The notes below the pieces were generated by a model. The model saw only the letters and a program-made list of their open reading frames with translations. It was not told the origin of the DNA and made no database searches. From contig JAAZCZ010000052.1 of assembly GCA_012513005.1 (NCBI GenBank), positions 1 to 23,998 of the forward strand: a stretch of DNA of 23,998 bases, given 5' to 3'. Both the position numbers and the translations under genes were made by a program. The stretch is from Oscillospiraceae bacterium (lineage in GTDB: Bacteria; Bacillota; Clostridia; Oscillospirales; Oscillospiraceae). Shown here in pieces: positions 14,348 to 22,841 of the stretch (positions are counted from its first letter, which is position 1; each line of letters begins with the position of its first letter).

Positions 14348-14356
14348 TGGTATTAT
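14348..14356 (+). promoter_or_regulatory. Extended -10 promoter of the two-component genes
   Basis: TGGTATTAT is an extended -10 about 33 bases before the kinase ATG. A TTGACA at 14334 is only 11 bases from it, too close to serve as its -35, so the pair is not a classical promoter. Confidence 0.4.
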
Positions 14357-14388
14357 GAGTGCAGAGGTTTTTATCCGGAGGTTTACTC

Positions 14389-15858
14389 ATGACTATAAAA
14401 AAACGACTTGCCGTATCTAATATATTAATGATAGCAGTGCCGATTGCGACAACGCTGCTCATTACTGCGAGCTTTCTTTTTATTATATGGTACGATATAA
14501 AAAACAGCGCCGGTCTCGGCTTTGACGACAGCCGTGAATTTAACAGAGCAAGTACCGCAGCTGCATTTATGGTGGAAACGGCACTATACGAGCCGGGTCC
14601 GGAAAGGCAGAAGGAAGAGCTAAAGGAGCTGCACGACTTTTTAAACCGGCAGTCCATGTCACTTTTGGTCAGGGCAAACGGAGCTGACTTCTATGTTTAC
14701 GGAGACGCCTCAAAAACAGATGAGGATACTCAGCTTGAAGAAGCTGCCTTAGCTCTCGGCAGCAAGGCAACAGTCTCGCTGGGAGACCGCAATCTGCACA
14801 TGAAATCCCTTAGCATAGGCGATGTCAAATACAATATTTTTTTGTTCCACACCGGGGCAGGCGCATCATATGCAAGGCTACAAAACACACTTGCAAGCAC
14901 TGCTGTTGTAATAATTGCGACTATTTTCCTAACAGTCTTTTTCACAAACAGGTTTTTAACAAGATTTATATTCAAAAAAATATCAGAGCCACTGGATCTC
15001 CTCGCTCTCGGTGTTATGCAGATTAGCGAGGGCAACCTAAATTACCGCCTTGAATACAAAAACGCAGATGAGTTTCTTCCGGTTTTCGAGGATTTTAACG
15101 ACATGGCGCGCAGACTTTCCGAATCGGTTGAACGCTCAAGGCGAGACGAGGAGAGTCGAAAGCTGCTGATGGCAGGCATATCACACGACCTAAGATCCCC
15201 CTTAACATCAATTCAGGCATATGTTGAAGGACTTTTAGACGGTGTGGCAACAACACCCGCAGCACAGAAAAAATATTTAGGAATAATAAAAAACAAGTCC
15301 GAAGAATTAGAGCGCATGGTTTCAAGAATAATCGAATATTCAAGAACAGACTTAGACGAAGGTCCGGGAAACGCTGTTTTGGTGCGACTTGATGAGTGCA
15401 TTGCAGCCGAAGTTGACGAAAATGCCGGAGACTACGGCTCAAGGGGGCTTGTTATTGTAGCCGAGCTAGAGAGCTTCACAGCATCTGCAGACCCCGAGGA
15501 AATTCGCAGGCTGATTACAAACATAGCGGATAACAGCCTAAAATATAAAAACAAGGACTGCGGAATGCTGAGAATCAGCTTAGAGGATTTGGGCTATCAA
15601 GGCAGACTCACATTCACAGACGACGGACCGGGTGTCAGCGAGGACGCACTTTCAAAAATATTCGATGAGTTTTACAGAACAGATACATCAAGGACCGACA
15701 GAACAAAGGGCAGCGGCTTAGGGCTTGCACTTGTAAAGAAAACAGTGAGCAGAATGGGCGGCACAGTCAGAGCCGAGAATGCCGAGGGCGAGGGTCTTTC
15801 GATAATAATAGAGCTTCCGAAAGGAGATACGGGCGATGTCACGAATACTGGTGATTGA
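14389..15858 (+). CDS. Sensor histidine kinase with HAMP domain
   Basis: A 489-residue membrane kinase. Transmembrane helices lie at about 8-36 and 170-189, enclosing an extracellular domain of some 130 residues with no recognised fold. HAMP follows (about 190-245), then HisKA with ISHDLRSPLTSI (phosphorylated His266) and the ATPase domain with NIADNSLKYK (N box), FTDDGPGV (G1) and KGSGLGLALVK (G2), all complete. The start is the ATG at 14389 with CGGAGG seven bases upstream; an earlier ATG at 14359 would add ten residues without a ribosome site. The stop lies 23 bases inside the regulator gene, so the two are made together. Signal unknown. Confidence 0.93.
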   Translation: MTIKKRLAVSNILMIAVPIATTLLITASFLFIIWYDIKNSAGLGFDDSREFNRASTAAAFMVETALYEPGPERQKEELKELHDFLNRQSMSLLVRANGADFYVYGDASKTDEDTQLEEAALALGSKATVSLGDRNLHMKSLSIGDVKYNIFLFHTGAGASYARLQNTLASTAVVIIATIFLTVFFTNRFLTRFIFKKISEPLDLLALGVMQISEGNLNYRLEYKNADEFLPVFEDFNDMARRLSESVERSRRDEESRKLLMAGISHDLRSPLTSIQAYVEGLLDGVATTPAAQKKYLGIIKNKSEELERMVSRIIEYSRTDLDEGPGNAVLVRLDECIAAEVDENAGDYGSRGLVIVAELESFTASADPEEIRRLITNIADNSLKYKNKDCGMLRISLEDLGYQGRLTFTDDGPGVSEDALSKIFDEFYRTDTSRTDRTKGSGLGLALVKKTVSRMGGTVRAENAEGEGLSIIIELPKGDTGDVTNTGD

Positions 15859-16522
15859 GGACGACAGAGATATAGCAGAGATTGAGCGAGACTATCTGGA
15901 AATCGAAGGCTATACAGTGGAAATTGAGCAAAACGGGGAAGAGGGACTTAAAAAAGCTCTCAGCGGCAGCTACGACCTAATCCTGCTTGACCTCATGCTC
16001 CCTGGGATAGACGGCTTTCAAATCTGCCGTAAGCTGCGGGAAAAGCTCGAAATTCCTATTATAATGGTAACAGCCAGACGCGAGGATATAGACAAAATTA
16101 GAGGTCTCGGTCTGGGCGCCGATGACTATGTGGAAAAGCCGTTTTCACCCGGTGTATTAATTGCGAGGGTCAAGTCGCACCTGTCAAGATACAAAAGACT
16201 CACAGGCGCTGAAGGTCCAAAGAGCGAAATCTGCCTCGGCGGTATAAAGCTAAACACCGAGACACACAGAGTCTATGTTGACGATGTGGAAATTGAGCTT
16301 AAAAACAAGGAGTTTGAGCTGCTATTATTCCTCATGATAAATGTGGACATTGTCTTTAACAGAGAGCAGCTCTATGAGCGGATTTGGGGGCTGGAAGCAA
16401 TGGGCGATAACGCAACGGTTGTCGTGCATATAAACAGACTCAGAGAAAAAATAGAAAAAGACCCCTCTTCACCAAGGTATATAGAAACAGTCTGGGGAGC
16501 AGGCTACAGATTTAAGGCATAA
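15836..16522 (+). CDS. OmpR/PhoB-family response regulator
   Basis: A 228-residue cytoplasmic DNA-binding regulator, partner of the kinase whose 3' end it overlaps by 23 bases. Receiver domain (1-120): acidic pair D9/D10, phospho-acceptor D52 in LLDLMLPGIDG, VTAR with the conserved Thr near 80, and EKPF with the conserved Lys near 102. A winged helix (about 130-228) contains LKNKEFELLLFL, the VVVHINRLREKIE recognition helix and VWGAGYRF. AAGGAG lies nine bases before the ATG. Likely targets include the divergent PepSY gene. A terminator follows. Confidence 0.95.
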   Translation: MSRILVIEDDRDIAEIERDYLEIEGYTVEIEQNGEEGLKKALSGSYDLILLDLMLPGIDGFQICRKLREKLEIPIIMVTARREDIDKIRGLGLGADDYVEKPFSPGVLIARVKSHLSRYKRLTGAEGPKSEICLGGIKLNTETHRVYVDDVEIELKNKEFELLLFLMINVDIVFNREQLYERIWGLEAMGDNATVVVHINRLREKIEKDPSSPRYIETVWGAGYRFKA

Positions 16523-16548
16523 AATTAGTTTATTAATCAAATCAAAAT

Positions 16549-16578
16549 GAGCAAAGCTGTAAAAAGCCTTGCTCTTTT
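16549..16578 (+). terminator. Terminator of the two-component operon
   Basis: GAGCAAAGCT (16549-16558) pairs with AGCCTTGCTC (16565-16574) with one internal mismatch, then TTTT. It is 26 bases after the regulator stop and lies between convergent genes. Confidence 0.75.
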
Positions 16579-16610
16579 CTATATTAATATTATTTATTTA
16601 ATAAGTAATA

Positions 16611-17978
16611 CTATTTCCCCACACAAAACCTCGAGAAAATCCCGTGGGTAATATCCTCACTGACAGCTCTGCCGCTAAGCTCCGCTAAAATATTCATAGC
16701 GGTTTCAGCTTCGGTCAAAACAGCGTCGGGCGGCATGCCTGATATAAGCGCCTCATAAGCAGCCGAAATGCTCTCGTGAGCGCGGCGCACAACCTCTGCC
16801 TGCCTTGCGTTTGTGAGAATCTCACCCGCCGGCACAGTGGGCAGGGGGTAGAGCCTTGAGATACAGGCAGAAAGATCAAAAAGCCCATCGCCCGAAGCTG
16901 CGCTCATAGATAAGATTTCTCCCTTAAAATCTTTTAGCATATGAGGGAATATAACCTGCTCTAAGTCACTTTTATTAATTACTGCAATTGAAGCTTTTGC
17001 CGCATCTGCAAGCTTTAGTGCCTCAAAATCCTCGGCAGATAGTTTAGATGCTCCGTCTAAAACAACAATAACAAGATCGGCAGAGGAGGCAGCCGAAACA
17101 GCGCGCATAACACCCAGCTTCTCAACAGTATCGTCAGCATCTCTTATTCCGGCTGTGTCGCAGAGCCTGAGCAGCACTCCGCCGAGGTTTATTTTTTCCT
17201 CAACAGTGTCTCTTGTCGTGCCGGGAATATCAGTCACAATTGCCCGCTCATAGCCGAGCAGCAAGTTTAAGAGCGATGACTTTCCCGCGTTCGGTCTGCC
17301 TATGATGGCAGTGTATATGCCCTCTTTTAACACTCTGCCGCGTTCATAGCCGGAAAGAAGCCTATAAAGCTCATCTGCCGCATTTTTTAAAAGCCCTGAA
17401 TATTCTTTTATTTCAAAGGGCTCGATATCCTCATCGGGATAGTCGACAACAGCATAGTAATGCGAGGTGATATCAATTAATGAGGTATATATTTTATCAG
17501 TCTTGCGGCTGATAGCTCCGCTAAGCTGCCCGGCAGCGTTAATTGCTGCCTGCTTTGTTTCAGAGTCAATAAGGTCAATAACAGCCTCCGCCATTGTGAG
17601 GTCAAGCTTACCGTTAAGAAACGCTCTTTTTGTAAATTCACCCGCCAAAGCCTGACGGGCACCGGCTGCAAACAGAGCATCCAGAGCGAGGCTCAAAACA
17701 GTGGGGGAGCCGTGGGTGTGTATTTCTGCTGTGTTTTCACCTGTGTAGGAATTGGGGGCAGTGCTCTTAGTGCAAAGGCAAATATCCAAAATATCCCCGT
17801 CAGGAGAAAGCAATTTTCCGTAAACAAGGCTTCTGTCAGCGTGCTGCGACATAGAAAGACCGTCACTCGGAATAAACACCTTGTCAATAATACTAAAAGT
17901 GTCTTCTCCCGAGAGCCTTAATATTCCGATGGCAGATACAACATTGCCGGTTGCGATTGCAGCAATAGTGTTTAGCAT
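16611..17978 (-). CDS. mnmE: tRNA modification GTPase MnmE (TrmE)
   Basis: MnmE works with MnmG to place carboxymethylaminomethyl (or aminomethyl) groups on U34 of certain tRNAs, using GTP and methylene-tetrahydrofolate. The 455-residue protein has the N-terminal folate domain (IAAIAT, ENTAEIHTHGS), a helical domain holding the inserted G domain with GRPNAGKS (227-234), DIPGTTRD (250-257), DTAGI and NKSD, and ends in CVGK, the catalytic C-terminal motif. I start at the ATG at 17978 with GGGAGG five bases upstream; the GTG at 17984 lies within that ribosome site. mnmG is not adjacent in the visible DNA. The gene follows rex on the same strand but behind a terminator. Confidence 0.97.
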   Translation of the reverse strand: MLNTIAAIATGNVVSAIGILRLSGEDTFSIIDKVFIPSDGLSMSQHADRSLVYGKLLSPDGDILDICLCTKSTAPNSYTGENTAEIHTHGSPTVLSLALDALFAAGARQALAGEFTKRAFLNGKLDLTMAEAVIDLIDSETKQAAINAAGQLSGAISRKTDKIYTSLIDITSHYYAVVDYPDEDIEPFEIKEYSGLLKNAADELYRLLSGYERGRVLKEGIYTAIIGRPNAGKSSLLNLLLGYERAIVTDIPGTTRDTVEEKINLGGVLLRLCDTAGIRDADDTVEKLGVMRAVSAASSADLVIVVLDGASKLSAEDFEALKLADAAKASIAVINKSDLEQVIFPHMLKDFKGEILSMSAASGDGLFDLSACISRLYPLPTVPAGEILTNARQAEVVRRAHESISAAYEALISGMPPDAVLTEAETAMNILAELSGRAVSEDITHGIFSRFCVGK

Positions 17979-18013
17979 AAGCACCTCCCAAAGTCTAAGT
18001 GATTAATACGCTC

Positions 18014-18042
18014 AGTATACAAAAAAGCCGGCACTAAAACAA
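18014..18042 (-). promoter_or_regulatory. Possible mnmE promoter overlapping the rex terminator
   Basis: On the minus strand TTGTTT (18037-18042) lies in the loop of the rex terminator and TATACT (18014-18019) directly after its U-tract, 17 bases apart. The -35 is weak. If real, the terminator stem forms the promoter spacer. Confidence 0.4.
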
Positions 18043-18053
18043 GTGTGCCGGCT
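18021..18053 (-). terminator. Terminator of rex
   Basis: A nine-bp GC-rich stem (AGCCGGCAC, 18026-18034, with GTGCCGGCT, 18045-18053) is followed on the minus strand by six T. It lies 30 bases after the rex stop. Confidence 0.88.
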
Positions 18054-18083
18054 GTCTCTTTATGCTCTAAAGTGCTCTATAAA

Positions 18084-18755
18084 CTACATTTTCTCCTGCT
18101 TATTAGAGTCTGAATCGTTTATGTCAATGCTCTCGGCTAAGTAGTAGCTCATTGTGAGCAAGCTGTCTGAGAAATGTATATCCTCAACAATGACGTTGGG
18201 GTTTTCAATACTGAGTTCAACATTAGTAAAGTTCCAAATTGCCTTAATACCCAAATCGGCAATGGCGTTTGCAGCCTCGTTTGCCAATCTTTTCGGCACA
18301 CTCAAAACAGCAGCGTCAATCTTCTTGCCTTCTAAAACCTGCTTGTAGTCGTATACGTTTTTAACTTCAACGCCGTTAATAACCTTGCCGACAAGCTCCT
18401 CACGAATATCAAATGCAGCAGCCAGCTCAAAACCATACTGTGCAAAGCAGAAGCTCTCGATAAGAGCACGACCAATGTTACCGACACCGACAACAACAAG
18501 TGAAAATCCGCGGTCAGTGCCCAAAATAGAGGCTATCTCAGTGCTGAGATCCTTAACATTATATCCGTAGCCCTGCTGCCCGAACTCACCGAAACAGCTG
18601 AAGTCCTGGCGAATCTGCGAAGAAGTAAGACCCATTTTCTCTCCCAAGCTGGATGAGGAAACTCTGTCTGCTCCCTCAGCTTTAAGCTCCTCAAGGGCTC
18701 TTAAATATCTCGGGAGGCGTCTGATTACGTTGTTTGATATTTTTAATTGCTTCAC
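18084..18755 (-). CDS. rex: Redox-sensing transcriptional repressor Rex
   Basis: Rex binds DNA when the NADH/NAD+ ratio is low and releases it when NADH binds, switching on fermentation and alternative respiration genes. The 223-residue dimeric regulator has a winged helix (1-80: VIRRLPRYLRAL, LGEKMGLTSSQIRQDFS, GQQGYGYNV) and a Rossmann domain with VVGVGNIGRAL, then the domain-swapped C-terminal helix. The start is GTG at 18755: an in-frame stop directly precedes it, and it fits the family N-terminus. No clear Shine-Dalgarno is seen, so translation may be weak. The gene has its own -10 and a complex inverted repeat upstream. A final acidic/polar tail (about 12 residues) is not conserved in the family as I remember it. 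Confidence 0.97.
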   Translation of the reverse strand: MKQLKISNNVIRRLPRYLRALEELKAEGADRVSSSSLGEKMGLTSSQIRQDFSCFGEFGQQGYGYNVKDLSTEIASILGTDRGFSLVVVGVGNIGRALIESFCFAQYGFELAAAFDIREELVGKVINGVEVKNVYDYKQVLEGKKIDAAVLSVPKRLANEAANAIADLGIKAIWNFTNVELSIENPNVIVEDIHFSDSLLTMSYYLAESIDINDSDSNKQEKM

Positions 18756-18781
18756 TTAATAACGTCCAATCTATAAAGAAT

Positions 18782-18787
18782 ATTATA
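18782..18787 (-). promoter_or_regulatory. -10 element of rex
   Basis: A perfect TATAAT on the minus strand lies 26 bases before the rex GTG. No -35 close to consensus is found at 16-18 bases, which suggests activator help or weak expression. Confidence 0.5.
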
Positions 18788-18810
18788 CAAAAAATGCACG
18801 AAAAATAGCG

Positions 18811-18870
18811 CATTTCGCTAGTGTCGATTAATATAACATCTTTTTAACAATTAATCAATACCGCGAAATG
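18811..18870. repeat. Nested inverted repeat upstream of rex
   Basis: Two inverted repeats are nested around the same centre: CATTTCGC (18811-18818) with GCGAAATG (18863-18870), and GATTAAT (18826-18832) with ATTAATC (18850-18856). The middle contains TTAACAA (18844-18850), one perfect half of the Rex operator consensus TTGTTAA-N4-TTAACAA, but the other half is not recognisable. It lies between the anti-sigma stop and the rex -10. It could be an operator or the terminator of the upstream operon, since CGCTATTTTT follows on the minus strand. Confidence 0.5.
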
Positions 18871-18924
18871 TACTTTTCTATTAAAAATGCCGCATTTTCC
18901 TATGTTTTTTCAGCAATAAATGCT

Positions 18925-19845
18925 CTATGCTATGGGTTTTAGAAGGTCTTTTAACATGCCAAGCCCGCCTTTTTGCAGGTAAATAACATCGGGAGCAGTC
19001 TCGTCAGAAAAGAGAATATCCTCGCCTTTAGCCCAAATGTTAATCTGAGCGAAGCTAAAATCGCCTTTTTCGGACTTAAATAATAAGTAAAAGTCAGGCG
19101 CACGCTCTTCGTCACTCGGGTAGACAGACACGTTTTTGCTAAAAAGCTCATAAAGTCTAACTATCTCGGCAGAGCTGCTGATTTCGTAATGCTTCTCACT
19201 GCTCTCGCTTTGATTAGTTACTATTATTGCAGAGGTAAGAGAAGCTAAGCTTGAATCTTTAAGCGAAACAAGCTTGCCGCCTATATCCAAATAGGCGCTG
19301 TCTGAATCTTCAGCTTCAGACGTGACACCGGGCGCAGAAACGGCAGTTTTATCCTCGCCCCTATTATCATCTGCAGTTTCCGACTCAGCTTTTTTGCCCG
19401 ATTCTTCAGCAGGCGCGGAGTATGCCTTAAAATCCCCGGCAGCTTTGGGAGCAGAGGCTGCCATGGGCATATTGTTAAAGAGCGAATAAACCGCCACAAC
19501 TAAAACCAGACAGGCAGCCAAGGCAGCGTAGCGCAGCAAAGTTTTTGTTTTCTTTTTCCCACGGGTAGCAGAGTCAGACTTATAACGACTATCAGAAAAA
19601 TCGGTTTTTTCGGCTTTTATTATTTTGCTATCTTCTCTTATTTTGGACATCACAGAGGCAGTAAAATCGGCAGAGGGTTTTTCCGTTTCTGCCAAGGTCT
19701 CGGAAACAAATAAAGAGGCATCTAATTTGCGGCGGCAAGCAGTGCAATACTCGGCATGCAGATTTAAGTCAATTAAATCAGCACTGCTTATTTCGCCCGC
19801 CTCAAGCTGCCCTATTAACTTTATATAACGCTCACAGCTATTCAT
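18925..19845 (-). CDS. Membrane anti-sigma factor with zinc-binding N-terminus
   Basis: A 306-residue predicted partner of the ECF sigma factor encoded 22 bases upstream. The N-terminal cytoplasmic part has HAEYCTAC (H30, C34, C37), the HxxxCxxC motif of zinc-binding anti-sigma domains. One transmembrane helix (about 103-123) follows, then a long Ala/Ser/Glu/Asp-rich linker (about 125-190) and an extracellular domain of about 115 residues that I do not recognise, ending near GGLGMLKDLLKPIA. Such proteins hold the sigma factor at the membrane until a signal triggers release. I prefer the ATG at 19845, nine bases after GAGG, to the ATG at 19854, which abuts that site. The sensor domain may define the signal. 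Confidence 0.85.
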   Translation of the reverse strand: MNSCERYIKLIGQLEAGEISSADLIDLNLHAEYCTACRRKLDASLFVSETLAETEKPSADFTASVMSKIREDSKIIKAEKTDFSDSRYKSDSATRGKKKTKTLLRYAALAACLVLVVAVYSLFNNMPMAASAPKAAGDFKAYSAPAEESGKKAESETADDNRGEDKTAVSAPGVTSEAEDSDSAYLDIGGKLVSLKDSSLASLTSAIIVTNQSESSEKHYEISSSAEIVRLYELFSKNVSVYPSDEERAPDFYLLFKSEKGDFSFAQINIWAKGEDILFSDETAPDVIYLQKGGLGMLKDLLKPIA

Positions 19846-19867
19846 AACATGCATCCTCGCTCACCCA

Positions 19868-20461
19868 TTAAGACGAGATAAAATCGGAAATGTTTCCGTT
19901 TTCCGATAAAAACAAAATAAGCTTTTGCCTTGCCCTGAATATTCGGGATTTAACCGTACCCTCAGAGATATTAAGCTGCTTCGATATCTCAGTGTAGGAA
20001 AGTCCGCCCGTCTCACGCAAGAGCAGAATTTCTCTATACTCGGGGCTAAGCTTTTCTAAGCCCTCACCAATAAGCTCCCGCAGCTCGGCACGCACAGCCT
20101 CGTTTTCGGGATTAAATCGCTCATCGGGAATGTCATAGACCTCATTTTCCCGCTCATCGTCAGATAATGTGAGAGAAATTGTGCTTTTGTTCTTGGAAGA
20201 GCGCAGAAAGTCAATGCAAATATTGGTGGTGAGCCTGTATAGCCAGGAATAAAAACTGCTCTGCCCCTTAAAACCGGGCAGGGCATTATATGCTCGAATA
20301 AAAGCCTCCTGAGCCAAATCCTCGGCATCCTCGCGGTTTTTTACCATACGCAAAGCAAGGGAAAACACCTTTGACTGATGCTCAATAACAAGAGCCTCAA
20401 AGGCATTAGTTCCACCGTTTAGGACTTTATTAATAATTTGCATTTCCTCTTTGGGAGTCAT
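19868..20461 (-). CDS. ECF-type RNA polymerase sigma factor
   Basis: A 197-residue sigma-70 family factor of the extracytoplasmic-function type. Region 2 contains AEDLAQEAFIRAYNALPGF and SWLYRLTTNICIDFLR; a charged linker follows; region 4 has LSPEYREILLLRE and the helix-turn-helix ISKQLNISEGTVKSRIFRAR. GCGAGG lies six bases before the ATG. It starts 11 bases after dus and precedes its anti-sigma by 22 bases, so it is co-transcribed with both. ECF factors usually switch on their own operon; no autoregulated promoter could be assigned here because the gene sits at the end of trmB-exoA-dus. Regulon unknown. Confidence 0.95.
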   Translation of the reverse strand: MTPKEEMQIINKVLNGGTNAFEALVIEHQSKVFSLALRMVKNREDAEDLAQEAFIRAYNALPGFKGQSSFYSWLYRLTTNICIDFLRSSKNKSTISLTLSDDERENEVYDIPDERFNPENEAVRAELRELIGEGLEKLSPEYREILLLRETGGLSYTEISKQLNISEGTVKSRIFRARQKLILFLSENGNISDFISS

Positions 20462-20472
20462 AAATTACCTCG

Positions 20473-21444
20473 CTATTTGAGATAGTCTGCAAACTCTTCG
20501 ATTATTTTGTTAACCTCTTCAATAGTTGAAACGCCCGTAAACCTCGCCCTAATCGAGGAAGCGTGCTGTGCCCCACGCAAATATCTGGGCAAATGCCCCC
20601 GCGCTTCAATACAGGCAAGCCTTTCGCCCTTGTATACAGCTGCCTTTTTTAGAATTATAACCGCAGTCTCAAGCCGCTCGCGCAGTGAGGGTAGCGGCGG
20701 AATTTCTGAGCCTGCAATAGCGGCATTAGCTCTGCTGAATATCCAAGGGTCGCCCATAGCGCCTCTGCCAATCATGCAAAAATCAGCGTTGGTATAAGAT
20801 AGAATATGCGTGGCATCAGCTCCGTCAAACACATCTCCGTTAGCAATAACGGGGATTTTGACAGCTGCTGTAAGCTCACGAATAATATCCCAGTCAGCCC
20901 TGCCGCCATACATTGCTTTTTTTGTGCGCCCGTGCACTGCAACGGCATCAGCCCCTGCCTGCTCACACATTTGTGCAAAGGAAACGGCGTTTATACTGCC
21001 GTTATCCCAGCCCTTGCGGAACTTAACTGTAACAGGCACGCTCACAGCTTTTCGCACTGCTGAAATAATATCAAATGCAAGGTCGGGGTTTTGCATAAGT
21101 GCAGAGCCGTCACCTGATTTAACAATCTTGCCGACGGGGCAGCCCATATTAATATCAATCAAATCAGCTCCGGAGATTTCCAAAGCATAGCAGGCACCCT
21201 CAGCCATAACAGAGGGCTCATGACCGAAAATCTGCGCGCCAACCGGTCTGTCGCCCTCGGGCACATAGAGAAGCCGGCCTGTTTTTTTGTCCTTATAGCA
21301 AAGTGCCATGGCACTCACCATCTCGGTGTATACAAGGGCAGCGCCCATGCCGAGACAGGCAGATCTGAACGCAGCGTCGCTCACGCCTGCCATGGGAGCT
21401 AAAAACACACGCCCGTTTAAGCTGAGATTACCTATCCTCAGCAT
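20473..21444 (-). CDS. dus: tRNA-dihydrouridine synthase (DusB/NifR3-like)
   Basis: An FMN enzyme that reduces specific uridines in the tRNA D-loop to dihydrouridine using NADPH. The 323-residue protein begins with the barrel strand VFLAPMAGVSD and has the catalytic DINMGCPVGKIVKSGDG (C102 is the proton donor), VTVKFRKGWD, AVHGRTK and IANGDVFD, then the C-terminal helical tRNA-binding domain. The CPVGKIVKSGDGSALM pattern is closest to the DusB type found in Bacillota. The start overlaps the exoA stop by seven bases (ATGCTGA), so translation is coupled. It is the third gene of the operon; exact target position in tRNA cannot be told. Confidence 0.94.
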   Translation of the reverse strand: MLRIGNLSLNGRVFLAPMAGVSDAAFRSACLGMGAALVYTEMVSAMALCYKDKKTGRLLYVPEGDRPVGAQIFGHEPSVMAEGACYALEISGADLIDINMGCPVGKIVKSGDGSALMQNPDLAFDIISAVRKAVSVPVTVKFRKGWDNGSINAVSFAQMCEQAGADAVAVHGRTKKAMYGGRADWDIIRELTAAVKIPVIANGDVFDGADATHILSYTNADFCMIGRGAMGDPWIFSRANAAIAGSEIPPLPSLRERLETAVIILKKAAVYKGERLACIEARGHLPRYLRGAQHASSIRARFTGVSTIEEVNKIIEEFADYLK

Positions 21445-22190
21445 TTAAGTAAAAGTCCCACCGGGCAGTGGTCACTGCCGTGGATATCAGTATGTATAGT
21501 GGCATCAGAAACCTTTTCGCAGGCTCTGTCGGAGATTAAGAAATAGTCAATTCTCCAGCCCACATCACGCTCTCTTGCGCGGGTTCTGTATGACCACCAT
21601 GAATATTTAACACGGTCGGGATAAATGTGCCTGAATGTGTCGGTGAAGCCCGAGTCTAAAAGCTCGCCGAAGCTCTGCCTCTCCTCGTCGGAAAAGCCCG
21701 GGCTTTTGCGGTTTGTATCGGGATTTGCAAGGTCAATCTCATTGTGCGCAACATTTAAGTCACCGCAGATAACAACGGGCTTTTTAGCATCCAAGGCATT
21801 GACATGCTCTCTGAATGCCTCATCCCAGCTAAGCCTGTAAGGCAGTCTTCTCAGCCCATCCTGAGCGTTAGGAGTGTATACGCAGACAAGGAAAAATTCC
21901 TCAAACTCGAGTGTCAGCACCCTACCTTCGGTGGCATGTTCCTCGGGGCTAATGTTATACTCCACGCTAAGCGGCTTAAGCCTTGTAAAAACAGCGGTGC
22001 CGGAGTAGCCCTTCTTATCAGCATAGCACCAGAACTGCTCATAGCCGGGGAGGCTAAGCTCAACCTGACCCTCCTGAAGCTTAGTTTCCTGCAGGCAGAA
22101 AATATCCGCATCCAGCAGATTAAAGCTCTCCTCAAAGCCCTTTTTAATACAGGCTCTTATTCCGTTAACGTTCCAAGATATCAGTTTCAT
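21438..22190 (-). CDS. exoA: Exodeoxyribonuclease III / AP endonuclease
   Basis: A 250-residue Xth/ExoA-type enzyme of base-excision repair that cuts DNA 5' to abasic sites and removes blocked 3' ends. Motifs are complete: ISWNVNGIRA (4-13), LQETK with metal ligand E35, GDLNVAHNEIDLA, and the terminal SDHCPV with the catalytic His. The start is the ATG at 22190, which puts MKLISWNVNG at the N-terminus as in the family; the TTG at 22205 is less likely. The ATG lies 26 bases inside trmB and the ribosome site is poor, so it probably relies on reinitiation after trmB. The stop overlaps dus. Confidence 0.96.
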   Translation of the reverse strand: MKLISWNVNGIRACIKKGFEESFNLLDADIFCLQETKLQEGQVELSLPGYEQFWCYADKKGYSGTAVFTRLKPLSVEYNISPEEHATEGRVLTLEFEEFFLVCVYTPNAQDGLRRLPYRLSWDEAFREHVNALDAKKPVVICGDLNVAHNEIDLANPDTNRKSPGFSDEERQSFGELLDSGFTDTFRHIYPDRVKYSWWSYRTRARERDVGWRIDYFLISDRACEKVSDATIHTDIHGSDHCPVGLLLKC

Positions 22191-22821
22191 TTTTAATAGC
22201 CACAACCCTATTTATTTTTTGTCCCAACTCGTGGAACTTAGTTTCATAATCCGTCATAACCCCGCAGACACCATTCTTATGCAGGTCATGAGTGTGCTCC
22301 TTTTGCTGCCAGCCGCAGGCTTCAAGCTGCTCGCAAGACCAGTCGAAAAGAGGCAGATTGTCTGTTTTAAACCAGATTTCACCGCCGGGAGGCAAAAGCT
22401 TTTCATAAATACTCAAAAACCCGGGAGCTGTCAGCCTGCGCTTTGCCGCTCTTTTCTTATGCCAGGGGTCCGGGAAATTAATATATATCCGAGACACCTC
22501 ACCCGGCGCAAAATAAGACAGCAGATCAGCTGCATCTCGCTCTAAAAATCTGACATTAGAAATGCCCTCGTCAGAGGCTCTCTCCATAGCCACAACAAGT
22601 GCCTCAGGCACCTTTTCCACAGCAACAAAAAGGACATCAGGCTCGTTTTTGGCTGTCTTAACAGTAAACCCGCCCTTGCCGCAGCCAAGCTCTAACCTAA
22701 GCTCCTTAAATTTGGGAAACTTTTTGAGCCAAGCACCGCAGTTTTCCTCCGGAAGATTTTCCAGCAGTGCACTGCACCTCTCCATTCGAGGTATTAAATT
22801 AACTTTTTTTCTCATTCTCAT
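22165..22821 (-). CDS. trmB: tRNA (guanine-N7)-methyltransferase
   Basis: TrmB methylates G46 in the variable loop of tRNA using S-adenosylmethionine. The 218-residue protein begins MRMRKK, as is typical, then has the SAM site LELGCGKGGF (about 43-52), EKVPEALV, the signature INFPDPWHKKRAAKRRL and VMTDYETKF near the end. I chose the ATG at 22821 because AGGA lies nine bases upstream; the frame could extend to 22851 but without support. It is the first gene of the trmB-exoA-dus-sigma-anti-sigma string and has a promoter at 22842-22870. The 3' end overlaps exoA by 26 bases. Confidence 0.96.
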   Translation of the reverse strand: MRMRKKVNLIPRMERCSALLENLPEENCGAWLKKFPKFKELRLELGCGKGGFTVKTAKNEPDVLFVAVEKVPEALVVAMERASDEGISNVRFLERDAADLLSYFAPGEVSRIYINFPDPWHKKRAAKRRLTAPGFLSIYEKLLPPGGEIWFKTDNLPLFDWSCEQLEACGWQQKEHTHDLHKNGVCGVMTDYETKFHELGQKINRVVAIKNETDILER

Positions 22822-22841
22822 ATAAACACATCCTGCCTGAA

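Noticed and set aside
14334..14356. TTGACA before the kinase gene as a classical promoter with TATTAT
   Set aside because: The spacing is only 11 bases; the extended -10 alone is a better reading.
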